Shown here: piece after piece, positions 1-7,352 of the stretch
How the letters are laid out: each line of letters begins with the position of its first letter
Numbering within the stretch: position 1 is the stretch's first letter
Assembly: GCA_003166055.1 (NCBI GenBank)
Contig: PMWR01000244.1
Span: forward strand, 154-16,071
Direction of reading: 5' to 3'
DNA length: 15,918 nt
Origin: Acidobacteriaceae bacterium
GTDB taxonomy: Bacteria; Acidobacteriota; Terriglobia; Terriglobales; Acidobacteriaceae
Translations under genes and position numbers: made by a program
Notes under the pieces: generated by a model
The model's input: only the letters and a program-made list of their open reading frames with translations
Databases searched by the model: none
Told to the model about the DNA's origin: nothing

Positions 1-198
1 GGGTTCATCAAGGGCAAGAGCGCAATTCACCTTGCTCGGGTATATGGGGAGCGGAAGCAAAATTACGCGGGGCAGAGTTTCTGGGCGCGCGGATATTTCG
101 TATCCACGGTGGGCCGCGACGAAGCGACCATTCGGGACTACATCCGCAACCAGGAGCAGGAAGACAAACGGATGGACCAACTGAACATGTGGAAATAA
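1..198 (+). CDS. tnpA: IS200/IS605-family transposase TnpA, C-terminal part (5' end outside window)
   Basis: The open frame enters from the left edge and ends at TAA 196-198, giving 65 residues. It contains the conserved tail of Y1 HUH transposases: FIKGKSAIHLARVYGER at residues 2-18, then FWARGYFVSTVG, then DYIRNQE at about 46-52. Tyr47 (bases 139-141) is the expected nucleophile that attacks single-stranded DNA. The family is usually about 150 aa, so roughly the first half, with the HUH metal motif, lies outside. The frame has no internal stops, and the four hairpins expected of the element's right end follow immediately. Family assignment is firm. Whether the element is intact or active cannot be judged from here. 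Confidence 0.93.
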   Translation, partial: GFIKGKSAIHLARVYGERKQNYAGQSFWARGYFVSTVGRDEATIRDYIRNQEQEDKRMDQLNMWK

Positions 199-201
199 CC
201 T

Positions 202-303
202 GCCACCGATAAGGTGGCCCAACTCAATCGGGGCCGCGTTAGCGACCCCGCTCAAGCCGCTTCGAGCGGCTCACAAAATGAAGCCCCCGGCTCTGCCGGG
301 GGT
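202..303. repeat. Right-end hairpin cluster of the IS200-like element
   Basis: Four stem-loops follow the tnpA stop: GCCACC/GGTGGC (202-207/213-218), CGGGG-C-CGC/GCG-A-CCCCG (229-237/242-250), AGCCGCT/AGCGGCT (255-261/265-271, three-base loop) and CCCCCGGC/GCCGGGGG (284-291/295-302). IS200/IS605 transposases recognise subterminal hairpins in single-stranded DNA and cut a few bases outside them, so the 284-302 hairpin is the likely terminal one. The cleavage site would then lie between about 303 and 330. That exact boundary is inferred. Confidence 0.7.
274..302 (-). terminator. Probable intrinsic terminator of the leftward kinase 1 operon
   Basis: Read leftward, an 8-bp GC-only stem with a three-base loop (302 to 284) is followed by CTTCATTTTG, a modest T-rich tail. 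It lies about 30 bp beyond the kinase 1 stop codon. The hairpin belongs to the IS200-like right end, so the element may supply the terminator of its neighbour. The T-tract is interrupted, so efficiency is uncertain. Confidence 0.55.
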
Positions 304-330
304 ACTCTCACTAACGCAGCCGGGGTATAG

Positions 331-3006
331 TTACTTGCGCAATCGAGTGAGTGCTCCCGATTTTGTTGCCTGATTCAGAATGGCCTGGCATCTGGACTTC
401 GTCTCCGGACCGGCAAAGTCGATGTTCGCCGAGACTTGTTCGGCCAAGTCGCGAAGCCCAGACTTATCGTGATTGCGAAGCGCGATTTTGCACTTGCCAA
501 TGAGATCTGCAAGGCTGCGATCCGCAATGTCCCGCATCCTTGCGCGGAAAAACTCTGTGATTGGCTTGGCAAAGGAAGAATCGCCGAAAGCTGCGCCCAC
601 GCGCTGCATCGTCTGTTCGCCTGCGCGAAGGTCAGTCTCAAGGACGGCATAGGCCCTTCCAACGGTCCGGAAGATCGCCTGCTGTTGTTCTTCCCTGAGT
701 GCGGATTCCGCGGCCTGCACTCGCAGCGATCTCCGGATGACAACCGGCTGCGCCTGTAGGAACTGAATGGCATCCGTGCGCTTTCCAGCCAGCGCCAATA
801 TCGCCGCGGAGGTCAATCCGGCCTCGACCTGAATCCGGAGCGCCTCTCGGCGCGCGATAGCCTGTTCGAGAAGCAAGCGCAATGCGGCGTCGTCATTCTG
901 CTGAAGTGGATCCTCAAGAAACGTGATCGCTTCGTCAAATGCCGAATCTCCAATCAGCGCATGAGCCTGCTCAATTCGGCTCCGCAAGATGTTTTGACGC
1001 CGATGCTCTCCCTCTTCCTGACGGGCAAAATCCAGCAAAGAATCAATTTCGTCTGTGGCAATACCTTCCCGCCGGCAAAACTCCAAAATGTGAACGGCAT
1101 CCGCATCCCGGTCGCTTTTGATGGCCTCACGGGCCTGGGACAGGTACTCGTCCCGGCGCTCTTCCACGGTCTGCTTGCTGATCCGTTCGGTCAACAGCTT
1201 TTCCAACGTCAGCAGGCGCTCTTCCTCCGGGAACCGTTGCCGCGCCGACTGAACCCGCTCCAACGCCTCGCGGGGACGGAGATCGCGGCACGCCTGAACC
1301 GTGTCTTCCACAAATCGGCGATTCTCCTGATTCCTGATCTCCCGATCGAGCTGTGCATTGAGCCGGATCAGCGCCGACTCCGAAGGCATTTGAATCATGG
1401 CTTCCTGAACCGATCGCTGGACGCGCTGGATCTCTTCGAAGCTGGATGCCGAGATGGCTTCCCCTTCAAGCTGCGCGACCAGTTCTTTCCGCCTGATTTG
1501 ATCAAGCCCGGAATTGGCATCTCCAAGAAGAAGCTGCAGCTCCGGATTGGTTGGTTCAAGGAGTTCTGCCTTGCGCAGGATGGCAAGCGCATCCTGGTAG
1601 CGTCCGGAGTTGAGTTCGCCGCGAGCGGATTGCAGCAGCGCCCTCGCCTCTGCCTGCTTTTCCGCCTTTTCCGCTTCCTTGGTCAGAAGGTCGACGAGCA
1701 TCATGCCCTTTGAGTTGAGCTTGTCGACCTTCAGCGCTTTCCGGACGGCTGCAATCGCCGCTGGATAGTCACCTTCGCGCCGCGCGGAATCGGCCTGGCG
1801 CAAAAAACCGCGGATGCGCTCCTGCTTTTGTTTCTCTTTCTCAACCCGTTGGCGCAGCTTTGCCAATTCGACGCTTTCGCTATCCAACTCGAGCCCCTCC
1901 TCGAGAAGGGCAAGGCTGCGGTCGAATTCCTTGCTGGCGAGCAAACCCTCAGCCTGCTGACGGATCAGCTGAATTCGCTCCGCGCGCATGCGCAGGCCAA
2001 GTTGCCTTTGAATCTCAGTCAATAGCTCGCGGGCCTCGGTATGCCTGGTTTGGATCTTCAACAGCTGCTGCAGCACTTCGCGAGCGCGAAGCAGGTCCTG
2101 CGCCTCGAACAACCGCTTTGCCTCCGGCAACATTTCCCGCGCCTGATCCTGCCGGATCTCCGCGATCGCCGTGGTCAGGTCCGCCTCCATTTCGTCGGCT
2201 GACGGGTAACGATCGTCAGGAGACTTTGCCAAAGCCTTGTCGACAATCGCTTCCAGGCCCGGAGGAATGCCTTTGCACTTGGCGCTCAACGGAGGATGTG
2301 GGTCGTTCAGTATCCTCTGCATCAGTTCGAGCTCCTCGCCGGAAAACGGGAGTTCGCCGGCTAACAGCTGATACAGAACTACTCCGGCGGCAAAGATGTC
2401 CGAACGGCGATCCAATGGCTTATCGCGGAGCCGCTCAGGCGCCATATAAGGAAGTGTGCCGATAATGCGGCCGGGACGGGTGATGCTGAGATCCTGGTTC
2501 TTCTTGTCTTCCAGCCGCGCAATGCCGAAATCCAACAGCTTCACTCTTCCATCCGGCTGGACATAAATGTTCGCGGGCTTCACGTCGCGGTGGATGACAT
2601 TGCTTCGATGAGCATATGCGAGCGCGGAACACAATTCCTCGACAATCCTGAGGCGATCGACGATCGGCAGTTGTTCACCGGAGCCAATGAGCTTGTCCAA
2701 AGGACTGCCGTCGACCAGTTCCATCACGATGAATGGAACTCCGTTGTGATCTCCAAGCTCGAAAATGGTCACGATGTTCGGATGCTTGAAGCTGGCCGTC
2801 TTTCGACCCTCCTCGTAAAAACGCGCCAGCATCTCGGAGTCACCCCTGATGCCCTCAGTGAGCGTCTTGATCGCTACCTCGCGGCCCAGGCGCCTATCGA
2901 TGCCGCGGTACACCACACCCATCCCCCCGTGTCCAAGCACACCCACAATGTCATACTTTCCGATCTGTTCGAATGCTCCTGTGGGGTTGTTTCCGGGAGA
3001 ATCCAC
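331..3006 (-). CDS. Ser/Thr protein kinase (PknB/Hanks type) with long cytoplasmic TPR arm (kinase 1)
   Basis: This is a eukaryote-like kinase that transfers ATP phosphate to Ser/Thr. Numbered from a TTG at 3036 (901 aa), the catalytic domain spans about residues 28-290: glycine loop LGHGGMGVVY (34-43), ATP lysine Lys57 in VAIK, Glu76, HRDVKPAN with catalytic Asp151, DFG with Asp169, an activation loop carrying Ser184 and Thr186, APE at 199-201, Asp213 and Arg276. All key residues are present, so it should be active. Residues 296-890 are helical TPR-like repeats. No transmembrane helix is visible, so it is cytoplasmic. I prefer the GTG start at 3004-3006 (891 aa): GAGGCGG lies 7 nt upstream, whereas the TTG at 3034-3036 has no spaced Shine-Dalgarno. 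It lies downstream of the 898-aa exported TPR protein in one operon. Compared with kinase 2 it lacks the C-terminal transmembrane and external part. Confidence 0.93.
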   Translation of the reverse strand: MDSPGNNPTGAFEQIGKYDIVGVLGHGGMGVVYRGIDRRLGREVAIKTLTEGIRGDSEMLARFYEEGRKTASFKHPNIVTIFELGDHNGVPFIVMELVDGSPLDKLIGSGEQLPIVDRLRIVEELCSALAYAHRSNVIHRDVKPANIYVQPDGRVKLLDFGIARLEDKKNQDLSITRPGRIIGTLPYMAPERLRDKPLDRRSDIFAAGVVLYQLLAGELPFSGEELELMQRILNDPHPPLSAKCKGIPPGLEAIVDKALAKSPDDRYPSADEMEADLTTAIAEIRQDQAREMLPEAKRLFEAQDLLRAREVLQQLLKIQTRHTEARELLTEIQRQLGLRMRAERIQLIRQQAEGLLASKEFDRSLALLEEGLELDSESVELAKLRQRVEKEKQKQERIRGFLRQADSARREGDYPAAIAAVRKALKVDKLNSKGMMLVDLLTKEAEKAEKQAEARALLQSARGELNSGRYQDALAILRKAELLEPTNPELQLLLGDANSGLDQIRRKELVAQLEGEAISASSFEEIQRVQRSVQEAMIQMPSESALIRLNAQLDREIRNQENRRFVEDTVQACRDLRPREALERVQSARQRFPEEERLLTLEKLLTERISKQTVEERRDEYLSQAREAIKSDRDADAVHILEFCRREGIATDEIDSLLDFARQEEGEHRRQNILRSRIEQAHALIGDSAFDEAITFLEDPLQQNDDAALRLLLEQAIARREALRIQVEAGLTSAAILALAGKRTDAIQFLQAQPVVIRRSLRVQAAESALREEQQQAIFRTVGRAYAVLETDLRAGEQTMQRVGAAFGDSSFAKPITEFFRARMRDIADRSLADLIGKCKIALRNHDKSGLRDLAEQVSANIDFAGPETKSRCQAILNQATKSGALTRLRK

Positions 3007-3013
3007 CTTTTTT

Positions 3014-3020
3014 CCGCCTC
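3014..3020 (-). promoter_or_regulatory. Ribosome binding site favouring the GTG start of kinase 1
   Basis: Read leftward, GAGGCGG is followed by seven bases (AAAAAAG) and GTG at 3004-3006. The alternative TTG ten codons upstream is preceded directly by GAAGA with no spacer. The GTG start also gives an N-terminal lead before IGKY close in length to that of kinase 2. Confidence 0.5.
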
Positions 3021-3065
3021 TCGCGTGTCCGTCCAATCTTCAAAAAAGCACTGCTGCCGTCCAAA

Positions 3066-5762
3066 TCACTGCGGCGCGACGCCTCCAACCACGTGCATAT
3101 TGAATTTCTGCGCAAGAAACACCTTGGCATGTTCACGCTCGGCGGTGCCATTCTCTGTGGTGCAGCTCAGAAACCGCAGGTAGTATTCGCCCGCGCCGTC
3201 GTCGTTCTCTTCCTGTTCCCGCGACTTGCCCACTTCGTAGATCTGGTGGGGTAGTTCCTGCACTTGCAACAGAACCTTCTGAACCAGATCGTTGCGAACG
3301 TCGTTCTCCAGAGCCGTCTGCAACTCGGTCTGGTCTGGAGCCGTCTCATCTCGCTTTATATTGTTCAGGTCGTCTGCCTTCACATCCTGCAGAGTGACGA
3401 AATCCTTGGGATCGTCTTTTTCAACCGAGATTGGATCTCCCATCCGCCCGCTCAGAATGTCGCCAATGCGAAACTGCAGCTTGATGGTGTTCTTGATGTG
3501 GGCGGTCTTTTGGATGTATTGGTACGACCGGGTCACATCGACCGTATGGGTTTTTGGCAGTCCATCTGCCACTGCCTGTGCCGCCTCAATTGCACTATTG
3601 TCGGCGGCTATCTTGGCAGCCATCTGCTTGACATCGTGTTTCTTGCCCTTCGCTTCCGCACCGCCTAACTCGGATTGATCGGTGGTAAGTTGCCGCTTAG
3701 CCGCCTCCAGGGCGTTATCGGCTTTTACCCATTCGGGGCTCGGCTCCTCCCGTGTTGCAACTCGATAACTCGAGTCCCGTGGCTCAGATTTGAAAGTCTG
3801 TGTAATCTGATGTTCCAGCACAACGCCGGCCAGTTGAAAATCAGGATCCACTTCCCCTTTCGTTTCCCCAAATCGGACCGCGGTAAATGTTGGACCTTCA
3901 AGCGCCCCGATCACTGCGTCCTCAAGCTGGTGGCTGAAGCCGACGCTCCGCTGCGAGGTCTGGTCAAGGAACTGAACACGAATCGATATCTTCGAGTGCA
4001 TTGCATGGGCCGCAGTGTTGGCCGTCATCAGTTCGTGCGCCGCCTGATTGGAACGCTTGTAATGCAGGGCTTCCTGAAGGTAGGTCCAGCCCAGTTCGGT
4101 GCCGGATCCGGAAGGCTTGGTAAGGTAGGCCCTGGCCTTTTCGACGAAGTAATTGCTCAGGTCGTCCCCAAGGATATCCAAAGTGTCCTGGTAGGAGTCG
4201 ACTTTGCTTAAGTCGTAGGCCCGCTCAAGGTAGGTGTATGCCTTCTCAATTCCGATTTCGTCGGACAGGCCGCGGATGGGACTGTTGGCCTTTTGCAGCT
4301 CCTTCTCCGCCTTCACTGCGCTCTGGACATAGGGGTCCTTCAGCCTCTCCAAATCGTCGGCGACCAGCGCCTGCTGGGCAGGAGTCAGGAAGTAAAGCGT
4401 TTCAAGAGCATCGATCATATCGTTCTGCTGCTCGTAAGTCTTGCTGATCTCCAGCGCTTTCGCGGCCGCGGCCTTGTCCTGGGCGATCACCAGTTGGCGG
4501 TGAGCTTCCTTGAGAAAACCCTGTACATCCGGGGTGTCTTTCGCTTTTACGGCCTTCTCATATTGTTTGATGGCCTTTTGCCAATCGCCTGCATCGCCAA
4601 ACTGCTTTCCCGTTTGCAGATCATAGCCGTAAGCTGCATCGATGACCGCCTCAAGGCGCGGGATTTCGTCTGCGAATGCCCGCGACGGAGCGATGAATTC
4701 CATCGCCTGGTCCATTTGCTTGGCCACCACCGCGGATTCGGCCGACCGCAGAGCGCTGTCGAGAGCATTGGAGGCCATCATTACATCGTTAAGCAGGTTC
4801 TGGCCGACGGCAAGTGCGGAGTCGATTCCGTTGATGGCGTCGCTCAGCTTCTTTGCATTCTGCAGGTGGATATACCCCGGAGTACGGCCCCTAAGGGCAA
4901 CCTGATAGGCGTCCAGCTCTTTGCGTCCCTGCGCTGCGATATCGGTAAGATTTGCGCGAATTTTCCCCAGAACCTCCGCTATCGGCGGCAGGTCGGCGTT
5001 CGTGGCCCTCGCCTTATCTGCGTAGTCCTTGGCATCCTTCAAATCCTTATAGGATGGCGATTCACTTGCCGCGGATCTCTGGAAGGCGCCAAGGGACGCC
5101 TGGCTGGCCTCCACATAGAGCGATGCCAGAGCGAGGTTTGCCAGAACGATATGCGATGAAGCCGGATACAGGGAAATGTACTTCACCCAGCCGGCGGCGT
5201 CCGCGGCCCTTTGTGCGCGCAAAAACTCGGCAAACTCCTGGTCGGGGGCCAGAACAAACACCAGCTTCACGCCCTTTGCCAGGGGTGGTACACCAGAGGG
5301 CGCATCGCTGGAGGGAACGATTAAGGTTCCGCCGAGCGGGCCTCGATCCACAAGTTCTGAGAGGGTATAGGTTCCGCCGTGGTCAAATTTCACGTTGTCC
5401 GGCACCACACACAGCGTCTTATCCCCCTCGGAGTAGTGGAGAATGCCGTCTTTATCGCGCTCCAGAACCGCGCTTGAAGCCAGTATGACCTTTTGCATCT
5501 TGCCGTATATCGTCTTGTCGACGGGCTCGTTTTGAAAGGGAGTGCAATCGCGCAGTTCTGCCTTGCCGTTGATCAGCACGTCCCCAAGTTGCACATAGGC
5601 GGCGCCGGCCGGTCCATCATAGAGTTCAATTGCCATCAGGGAAGGCAGTTTGGCCAAGGCAGTTTGCGCACACCAGCCCAGTCCAAGGACTAACAGGGCA
5701 ACCGACTTGAGCAGAAAACCCGGCAATCGACTTACTTCACGTATAACAACGTACAATGTCAT
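3066..5762 (-). CDS. Exported TPR/coiled-coil protein of unknown function (898 aa), partner of kinase 1
   Basis: I do not recognise a named family. Residues 1-37 form a Sec signal peptide: Arg8, Arg12 and Lys19, a hydrophobic run at 20-31, and a likely cut after Ala37 (ALA|K). There is no lipobox, so the protein is probably periplasmic and soluble. Residues 40-175 look beta-rich. About 190-590 is mostly helical with TPR-like units, the clearest at 380-407 (FGDAGDWQKAIKQYEKAV). A beta-rich section at 590-660 and one at 738-800 flank a charged coiled-coil at 675-735. Cys73, Cys118 and Cys867 are the cysteines of the mature part. The ATG at 5760-5762 has GGGGAT close upstream. The stop lies 29 bp before the kinase 1 TTG and about 60 bp before its GTG, so co-transcription is likely. 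A sensor or scaffold role for the kinase is inferred from position only. Confidence 0.85.
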   Translation of the reverse strand: MTLYVVIREVSRLPGFLLKSVALLVLGLGWCAQTALAKLPSLMAIELYDGPAGAAYVQLGDVLINGKAELRDCTPFQNEPVDKTIYGKMQKVILASSAVLERDKDGILHYSEGDKTLCVVPDNVKFDHGGTYTLSELVDRGPLGGTLIVPSSDAPSGVPPLAKGVKLVFVLAPDQEFAEFLRAQRAADAAGWVKYISLYPASSHIVLANLALASLYVEASQASLGAFQRSAASESPSYKDLKDAKDYADKARATNADLPPIAEVLGKIRANLTDIAAQGRKELDAYQVALRGRTPGYIHLQNAKKLSDAINGIDSALAVGQNLLNDVMMASNALDSALRSAESAVVAKQMDQAMEFIAPSRAFADEIPRLEAVIDAAYGYDLQTGKQFGDAGDWQKAIKQYEKAVKAKDTPDVQGFLKEAHRQLVIAQDKAAAAKALEISKTYEQQNDMIDALETLYFLTPAQQALVADDLERLKDPYVQSAVKAEKELQKANSPIRGLSDEIGIEKAYTYLERAYDLSKVDSYQDTLDILGDDLSNYFVEKARAYLTKPSGSGTELGWTYLQEALHYKRSNQAAHELMTANTAAHAMHSKISIRVQFLDQTSQRSVGFSHQLEDAVIGALEGPTFTAVRFGETKGEVDPDFQLAGVVLEHQITQTFKSEPRDSSYRVATREEPSPEWVKADNALEAAKRQLTTDQSELGGAEAKGKKHDVKQMAAKIAADNSAIEAAQAVADGLPKTHTVDVTRSYQYIQKTAHIKNTIKLQFRIGDILSGRMGDPISVEKDDPKDFVTLQDVKADDLNNIKRDETAPDQTELQTALENDVRNDLVQKVLLQVQELPHQIYEVGKSREQEENDDGAGEYYLRFLSCTTENGTAEREHAKVFLAQKFNMHVVGGVAPQ

Positions 5763-6010
5763 ACCATCCCCAAGGCACTATTCAAACCGGTAGTTCGATC
5801 CCACTTGGCATTCAAATGACTACAGGAAAAATGACTGTCTGCGCTATGCGCGAAAGTGCCGCCAGTTTGATCCGGTGATCGCACCGGGAAGCACCGATCC
5901 AATTTTTTCGAGCATTAGCTTCGTCTGATAAGCTACCATCTCCTCCATAGAGGTGCAATGGATTTTGCTCACCGGCGAGCCGGAGACAGGAAAGTTGCGT
6001 CACAATCAAA
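5763..6010. promoter_or_regulatory. Divergent control region between the operon A and cyclase-like genes
   Basis: This 248-bp interval separates two genes transcribed away from each other, so both promoters must lie in or near it. Visible dyads are CCGGTG/CACCGG (5872-5877/5882-5887, four-base loop), TAGCTT/AAGCTA (5916-5921/5930-5935, eight-base loop) and GCGC/GCGC (5841-5844/5848-5851). They are candidate operators. No convincing sigma-70 -35/-10 pair was found in either direction, so promoter positions are not assigned. Confidence 0.45.
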
Positions 6011-7294
6011 ATGGCCGCAGTCCAGCAAACTCGACAATCCGATCAGTCCGCGACTGCATCACTGCCATCGGCCGGGGAGCCCGAACCGTCGGTTCGGGCT
6101 GTTCTGTCGATTCGGCTGTGGAGGCCCCAAGATCCTGACGAGACAGACGAATTTCTCTGGGAAAAGAACGATCCAGCGGTCTGTCTTGCCCTGGACCTGA
6201 TTTCGTCTTCTCAAGGGATCGTATTTGCACCCCGCAGCGGGTTTATGGTCGTCGGGTTCACGGGAATTCAACCAGCAATCCTGGCTGCGCGGCGCCTGCA
6301 ATGGGCTCTTCAGGGACTCTCGGAGGCGGACCCATTTTCAGGAACGGCTGCCGCAATTCTGCTTCATTGCACGGATCATCCGGCTGGCCAAGGGGTGGAG
6401 ATATCGGAAGCAGATCACGCAGTTCTGCTTACGGTTTCGCAGGCTGCACGGGGGCAAATTCTTCTCAGCACAAAGGCTGCCGAGATCCTGAAGGATCTGC
6501 CAGGTCTGCCCCTGCGGTCCGTGACCGGGGCCGTTCTGTGTGAGCTTCTGTGGAACAACCCTGGGGAAAAGACGAACCGCTCCTCAGATGAGGAGATGCT
6601 TTCAGAATTCATCAAACAGAATGGTTTGGAGAGCCTGGCACCAGCATCCGCGCCGGGACAAACCGTCTCCCCGGCAGGCTTCGCGGCAGGCGCCATCGCA
6701 GCCGAAGCTTCCACGCGAGCGCGGGGTCAGGAGATTGTCGAAGGCAGCACAGCGGATTCGGCCATAGGCCAGCGAGCCATGATGCGTCTTCTGATTGGTG
6801 CGGCGTGCGCGGTTGTGGTTGTGCTGGTGGTTGCGGTGGCTGTCGTTTTTTCTAACAAGAAGCAGGCAAACCCGGCGCCGATTGCAGTTCAGCAGAGCGC
6901 TTCGACGGCCCTCGCTTCAGTGCCCGCGGTTCCGCAACAGCAGAGCCCGCCGTCTAATCCGGCGCCGCTTCCAGTGGTCGCAGCTCCGGCGGCGCCCAAA
7001 AATACCAACAAAGCGGCTCGGACGAGTCGGAAGCAGGATGAGACCGCACCCGGCAGGGGAGCCTCTTCCGAAGTGGGAAAAACTCACGAGACTTCGCCAA
7101 AGACAAAGCCTGCCGGGTGCGATCTCGATTCGAGCATGATTCCCAAAATGCTCGATCAGGCAGAGAAAACCCGGGAGGAGGGTGACTATGCCGGCGCCCG
7201 GAGGCGGTTTCTCAGTGTGTTGGCCTGCGAGTCCACCAACGCGCGTGCCCGCGAGGGCCTGGAGCGGACTGAGTCCGCCATGAAGCACCGATAG
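6011..7294 (+). CDS. Membrane protein with degenerate class III cyclase-like domain, one TM helix and TPR-like tail
   Basis: The 427-aa product has three parts. Residues 30-182 follow the order of a class III nucleotidyl cyclase homology domain: a VLSIRLW strand, APRSGFMVVGF, then a helix ILAARRLQWALQGL, ILLHC, a VLLTVSQAARGQILLS segment resembling the family's ...A..GqIl.S, and a final VLCELLW strand. The metal-binding aspartates are missing (RSG where active enzymes have GDG; no Asp in the first strand), so catalysis is unlikely and a regulatory or binding role is more probable. Residues 259-280 are a strongly hydrophobic transmembrane helix. A Pro/Ala-rich linker (285-335) leads to one TPR-like pair of helices at 378-415 (EEGDYAGARRRFLSVL). 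The domain call rests on motif order only. It is the only rightward gene in the signalling island and converges with the 398-aa TPR gene. Confidence 0.8.
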   Translation: MAAVQQTRQSDQSATASLPSAGEPEPSVRAVLSIRLWRPQDPDETDEFLWEKNDPAVCLALDLISSSQGIVFAPRSGFMVVGFTGIQPAILAARRLQWALQGLSEADPFSGTAAAILLHCTDHPAGQGVEISEADHAVLLTVSQAARGQILLSTKAAEILKDLPGLPLRSVTGAVLCELLWNNPGEKTNRSSDEEMLSEFIKQNGLESLAPASAPGQTVSPAGFAAGAIAAEASTRARGQEIVEGSTADSAIGQRAMMRLLIGAACAVVVVLVVAVAVVFSNKKQANPAPIAVQQSASTALASVPAVPQQQSPPSNPAPLPVVAAPAAPKNTNKAARTSRKQDETAPGRGASSEVGKTHETSPKTKPAGCDLDSSMIPKMLDQAEKTREEGDYAGARRRFLSVLACESTNARAREGLERTESAMKHR

Positions 7295-7318
7295 CAGGAA
7301 GCCGGGAAGCGCATCTAA

Positions 7319-7334
7319 CCTGCTGGACGGCAGG
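7319..7334. terminator. Weak hairpin between convergent genes
   Basis: CCTGC/GCAGG (7319-7323/7330-7334) with a six-base loop lies in the 58-bp gap between the stop codons at 7294 and 7353. The stem is short and no T-tract follows on either strand, so it is only a candidate bidirectional terminator. Confidence 0.25.
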
Positions 7335-7352
7335 ATTCCAGCTCAGCGGCGA

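Noticed and set aside
961..1713. 250-codon plus-strand open frame opposite kinase 1
   Set aside because: It is antisense to a clear kinase-TPR coding region, has no domain or ribosome site, and is explained by GC-rich codon structure.
4293..5159. 288-codon plus-strand open frame opposite the 898-aa exported protein
   Set aside because: Antisense shadow; Cys/Arg-rich, no coherent domain or start signal.
5812..6009. 65-codon minus-strand frame in the divergent region
   Set aside because: TTG start without a ribosome site, no domain, and it occupies the only space for two divergent promoters.
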